Shown here in pieces: positions 61,468 to 64,000 of a stretch of DNA of 64,000 nucleotides. The notes under the pieces are model-generated. The model was not told where the DNA came from. It saw only the letters and a program-made list of their open reading frames with translations, and searched no databases. The position numbers and the translations under genes are program-made. Source of the DNA: Caldicoprobacter guelmensis (GTDB lineage Bacteria; Bacillota; Clostridia; Caldicoprobacterales; Caldicoprobacteraceae); contig NZ_JAFBDW010000002.1 in the NCBI RefSeq assembly GCF_016908415.1, positions 62,001-126,000 of the forward strand, written 5' to 3'. How positions within the stretch are numbered: the first letter of the stretch is position 1; each line of letters begins with the position of its first letter.

Positions 61468-62889
61468 TCAAATAACGGCAAGTATGACAAAGTTTAATAT
61501 AAAGAGCAGTGTTGCCACTATCAATATTGGGTGTACGTCCTTCAGTTGGCCCTTGCACATTTTAATTACTAAATAGAATATAAACCCTGCTGCGATGCCA
61601 TAGGATATGCTGTAGCAAAATGCCATAAATACGCCTGCAAAGAATGCAGGTATTGCCTCGTCTAGGTCATCCCATTTAATTTCCTTAAATGCAGACATCA
61701 TCATAATACCAACTGCAATAAGCGCTGGTGCAGTAGCTGCCGCTGGTACCAGTCCGGCTATAGGCGCCAGCAGAACGCAGGCTAGCATCAGCAATGCTGT
61801 TACAACGCTGGTTAAACCTGTGCGACCGCCAACCCCTATTCCGGCAGCGCTTTCAATGTATGTCGTGGTGTTGGATGTGCCAAACAGCGAGCCAATCGAT
61901 GTAGCGATGGCATCGGCAAACAATGCTTTGTCCATTTTGGACTTGAAGCCGCTGCTGGTCTCCATAAGCCGTATATCCTCTGCGCTGAAGATACCGCTTT
62001 GACGTCCGGTACCTATAAATGTACCGATGGTATCAAAAGTATCAGCAAGGCTGAATGCGAATATGGTCATCAAAACTAATGGAATCTTAGAAGCATCTGC
62101 AAACAAGGAGCCTATGCCTTCCGGTCCAAGAGCTGCGCCAAAGGTGGTGCCAAGCTGTGCGAATGCTGCGCCAAGCCCTGTGGTGGTTCCAGCCTTGGAT
62201 ATGTCAACCACACCCATGGGTATACCGATAATGGTTGTTGCGATGATCCCGAGTAAGATGGCGCCTCTTACCTTGAACACGAGCAATACAAAGGTCAACA
62301 CAATACCTATGATGGCCAGGATGACAGTCGGATTATTGAAGGTTACTAAGGCCGGTACAGTGCTGGAATCACTAATAACGGTACCGCCTTCTAGTACTAT
62401 GTTATGGCCTGGGTCGGAGGTAAAGTTCAAAAGCCCGGCATTTTTGATGCCTATGTAGGCTATGAATATGCCTATTCCTCCGCCTATGGCGTTTTGCAGG
62501 CTGACGGGAATTGACTTGATTATGGATTTACGGATTTTAGTCACGGTAATAAAGATGTTTATAAGGCCGCAGATGAAAACCATGGCCAGTGCCTGTTGCC
62601 ATTTAAAACCTAAACCTAAACATACAGTATAAGTGAAGAAAGCGTTTAAGCCCATGCCAGGGGCTTGTGCGTAAGGCACGTTGGCAAAAAGACCCATGAC
62701 AAGGGTGCCCACTACTGATGCGATGATTGTGGCCAGGAATACCGCTTCTCGTGGCATGCCTGTTTGTGAGAGGATGGCCGGATTGACAAAGATGATGTAG
62801 GACATGGCAAAGAAAGTGGTAAGTCCGGCCAGAATTTCGGTTGATACCTTTGAGCCGTTTTCGCTGATTTTAAAGAATCTGTCCAGCAT
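61468..62889 (-). CDS. NCS2 family purine permease (AzgA/PbuG type)
   Basis: 473 residues, about twelve membrane segments. Motifs LAGLTTFFAMSYIIFVNP, ANVPYAQAPGMGLNAFFTYT, FSLADTFDTIGTFIGTGRQS and GTSNTTTYIESAAGIGVGGR mark the AzgA branch of NCS2, which imports adenine, guanine or hypoxanthine by proton symport. Start after AGAGGAGG, which a leader segment can pair with. No purine riboswitch core is recognisable upstream. Confidence 0.93.
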   Translation of the reverse strand: MLDRFFKISENGSKVSTEILAGLTTFFAMSYIIFVNPAILSQTGMPREAVFLATIIASVVGTLVMGLFANVPYAQAPGMGLNAFFTYTVCLGLGFKWQQALAMVFICGLINIFITVTKIRKSIIKSIPVSLQNAIGGGIGIFIAYIGIKNAGLLNFTSDPGHNIVLEGGTVISDSSTVPALVTFNNPTVILAIIGIVLTFVLLVFKVRGAILLGIIATTIIGIPMGVVDISKAGTTTGLGAAFAQLGTTFGAALGPEGIGSLFADASKIPLVLMTIFAFSLADTFDTIGTFIGTGRQSGIFSAEDIRLMETSSGFKSKMDKALFADAIATSIGSLFGTSNTTTYIESAAGIGVGGRTGLTSVVTALLMLACVLLAPIAGLVPAAATAPALIAVGIMMMSAFKEIKWDDLDEAIPAFFAGVFMAFCYSISYGIAAGFIFYLVIKMCKGQLKDVHPILIVATLLFILNFVILAVI

Positions 62890-63131
62890 AAAAAACCTCC
62901 TCTTCTTTAAAATTGTTAAACAAGTAAGCTACCGTCCACACTGAAAATGTGGAGGTTTCCTGTTTCATCGACCAGACTTACCACCGGTAAGGTATTTCCC
63001 GGCAGTAGATGTCTAATCTCCGCAGGCGCAATTTGTCTCCATCTTTTTTGTGGAAAATGGAGATGAATTGCATGTTTTATTAAGTAATATAAAAATAGGG
63101 CCAATGTACCATGTGAACATTTTATATTCAT
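62890..63131 (-). other. Leader of the purine permease with anti-ribosome-site stretch
   Basis: Between its promoter and the start codon the minus strand has a TCTCCAT/ATGGAGA hairpin, a CTTACC/GGTAAG hairpin, and GGAAACCTCC (62960-62951) that can pair with the GGAGGTTTTT ribosome site region (62900-62891); a competing CCACA/TGTGG hairpin shares part of it. The same stretch also reads, in one frame without a start codon, as LLPGNTLPVVSLVDETGNLH and then IFSVDGSLLV, which is protein-like. Its nature is undecided. Confidence 0.4.
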
Positions 63132-63160
63132 ATAATACCGTATGTTCGTCAAAATTGCAA
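63132..63160 (-). promoter_or_regulatory. Candidate promoter of the purine permease gene
   Basis: Minus strand TTGCAA (63160-63155), 17 bases, TATTAT (63137-63132). It gives a leader of about 240 bases. Confidence 0.6.
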
Positions 63161-63281
63161 ACGAAATTTAAAAAATTTTGCTTAATGATACGTTGAACAA
63201 CCACAAAATTTGGGTTTAAACCACAAAGCTGGAGTGATTAAAACCCTGCCTGAAAACAGCAATTGATACGGTTTTTGTGTA

Positions 63282-63311
63282 TTGACACCTTTATAATGAG
63301 TATAGTATTAT
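63282..63311 (+). promoter_or_regulatory. Promoter of the substrate-binding lipoprotein gene
   Basis: TTGACA (63282-63287), 18 bases, TATTAT (63306-63311), 27 bases before the start codon. A TATAAT also occurs inside the spacer. Confidence 0.65.
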
Positions 63312-63338
63312 TTATAAAAATGCAAAGGGGGGAAAAAG

Positions 63339-64000
63339 ATGAAAAAGTTCACAATTGCATCGATATTATTAATTTCTATATTGGTATTAACTGGCTGTTC
63401 TCAGGGGACGTCCACCGGTCAGGATGTCATTAAGATAGGCGTAAACTACGAATTATCAGGCGGCGTTGCTACTTATGGCCAGAGTTCTGTAGAAGGCATT
63501 GAACTGGCTGTGGAGCAAATCAACAATGCCGGTGGAATTAAAGGCAAGAAGATTCAGCTTGTTAAGTATGATAACAAGTCTGAGCCTTCAGAGGCCACAA
63601 CTTTAGCGACGAGATTGATGACTCAAGATAAGGTAGTGGCTGTGCTGGGGCCGGCTACGTCGGGGGCCTTTATGGCGACCATACCAGTGGCAAATCAGAA
63701 CAAGGTGCCGGTGATCTCAGGTTCGGCTACTGCCGATAACGTAACTGTAGATGACAAGGGCGTAAAAGAATATGCCTTCCGTATATGCTTTACCGATTCA
63801 CAGCAGGGCAGTGCGGCGGCAAAGTTTGCTCTGGATAACCTTTCTGCTAAAAAAGCCGTTATAATCATGGACAGCTCCAGCGATTATGCTAAAGGGCTTG
63901 CTGAGACGTTTACCTCCACATTTAAGGCTGGGGGTGGTACTGTAGTTGCTCGGGAAGCCTACATGTCAGGTGATACTGACTTCAACGCCGTTCTAACAAG
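63339..64000 (+). CDS. Branched-chain amino acid ABC transporter substrate-binding lipoprotein (3' end off window)
   Basis: 220 codons before the window ends. A signal peptide with lipobox LVLTGC is followed by a LivK-like periplasmic-binding fold: IKIGVNYELSGGVATYGQS, AVEQINNAGGIKGKKIQLV, VVAVLGPATSGAFMATIPVA and SGSATADNVT. Such proteins bind leucine, isoleucine, valine or related amino acids and feed a LivHMGF permease, which would lie beyond the edge. Start after AAAGGGGGG. Confidence 0.92.
   Translation, partial: MKKFTIASILLISILVLTGCSQGTSTGQDVIKIGVNYELSGGVATYGQSSVEGIELAVEQINNAGGIKGKKIQLVKYDNKSEPSEATTLATRLMTQDKVVAVLGPATSGAFMATIPVANQNKVPVISGSATADNVTVDDKGVKEYAFRICFTDSQQGSAAAKFALDNLSAKKAVIIMDSSSDYAKGLAETFTSTFKAGGGTVVAREAYMSGDTDFNAVLT

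Noticed and set aside
62890..63338. Purine riboswitch upstream of the NCS2 permease
   Set aside because: The conserved three-way-junction bases of the purine aptamer are not present on the minus strand.

Overview
The window looks like chromosome of an anaerobic, endospore-forming, probably thermophilic Clostridia-class Firmicute. Evidence: sporulation genes (spoIVA, spoIIP, a YhcN/YlaJ lipoprotein), a full rnfCDGEAB complex, hybrid cluster protein, Gram-positive surface genes, strong SigA-type promoters with 17-base spacers, and a branched-chain polyamine synthase (BpsA-type) of the kind found in thermophiles. I cannot name the species.

Layout. 1-4400 is the end of an AT-rich surface-polysaccharide cassette: an O-antigen-polymerase-like gene running off the left edge on the minus strand, then glycosyltransferase, FemAB-like and deacetylase genes, then decayed fragments of a cell-wall-binding-repeat protein and a flippase. 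A tRNA-Leu follows. 4.7-7.8 kb holds a D,D-carboxypeptidase, an exported peptidoglycan-binding protein and two half-size TSUP permeases. 8.2-13.7 kb is rnfCDGEAB. 13.9-25.7 kb is a mixed block: polyol dehydrogenase, orphan DNA methyltransferase plus HhH glycosylase, LysE exporter, SGNH hydrolase, methionine-salvage pair mtnP/mtnA, sporulation lipoprotein, esterase, MgtC, DUF1861. 25.9-29.3 kb is a nitrosative/redox stress unit (hcp, ferredoxin, divergent Crp/Fnr regulator). 29.3-33.1 kb holds pdxR-type regulator, divergent pdxS and bpsA. 33.3-35.2 kb: YjbQ, RluA, a stand-alone pyruvate kinase C-terminal domain.

35.2-37.0 kb is a fluoride-resistance operon: fluoride riboswitch with terminator, DUF6062, two crcB. 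37.1-45.2 kb is a core sporulation/growth block (DUF1614, spoIIP, two DUF3189, DUF512 radical SAM, der, plsY, spoIVA) in which gpsA, expected between plsY and spoIVA, survives only as a frameshifted stub. Next come an acyl-CoA ligase with an XRE-cupin regulator, two M16-family proteins, lgt, an IS200-type remnant, a thiamine-binding protein, an eight-tRNA array on the minus strand, an RlmI-like methyltransferase, a Bce-like two-component/ABC module, a purine permease and the start of an amino-acid-binding lipoprotein gene.

The genes most worth rechecking are regulatory or decayed: the gpsA stub, two likely non-AUG/GUG/UUG starts (mtnA, DUF512), leader RNAs that could hide ribosome binding sites (mtnP, purine permease), a perfect PdxR-type operator, TGTCAC repeats before the ABC genes, and a two-copy intergenic repeat. 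I found no CRISPR array, prophage or intact insertion sequence. I did not find a convincing new multi-gene system; the methyltransferase/glycosylase pair and the DUF6062 fluoride operon are the closest.
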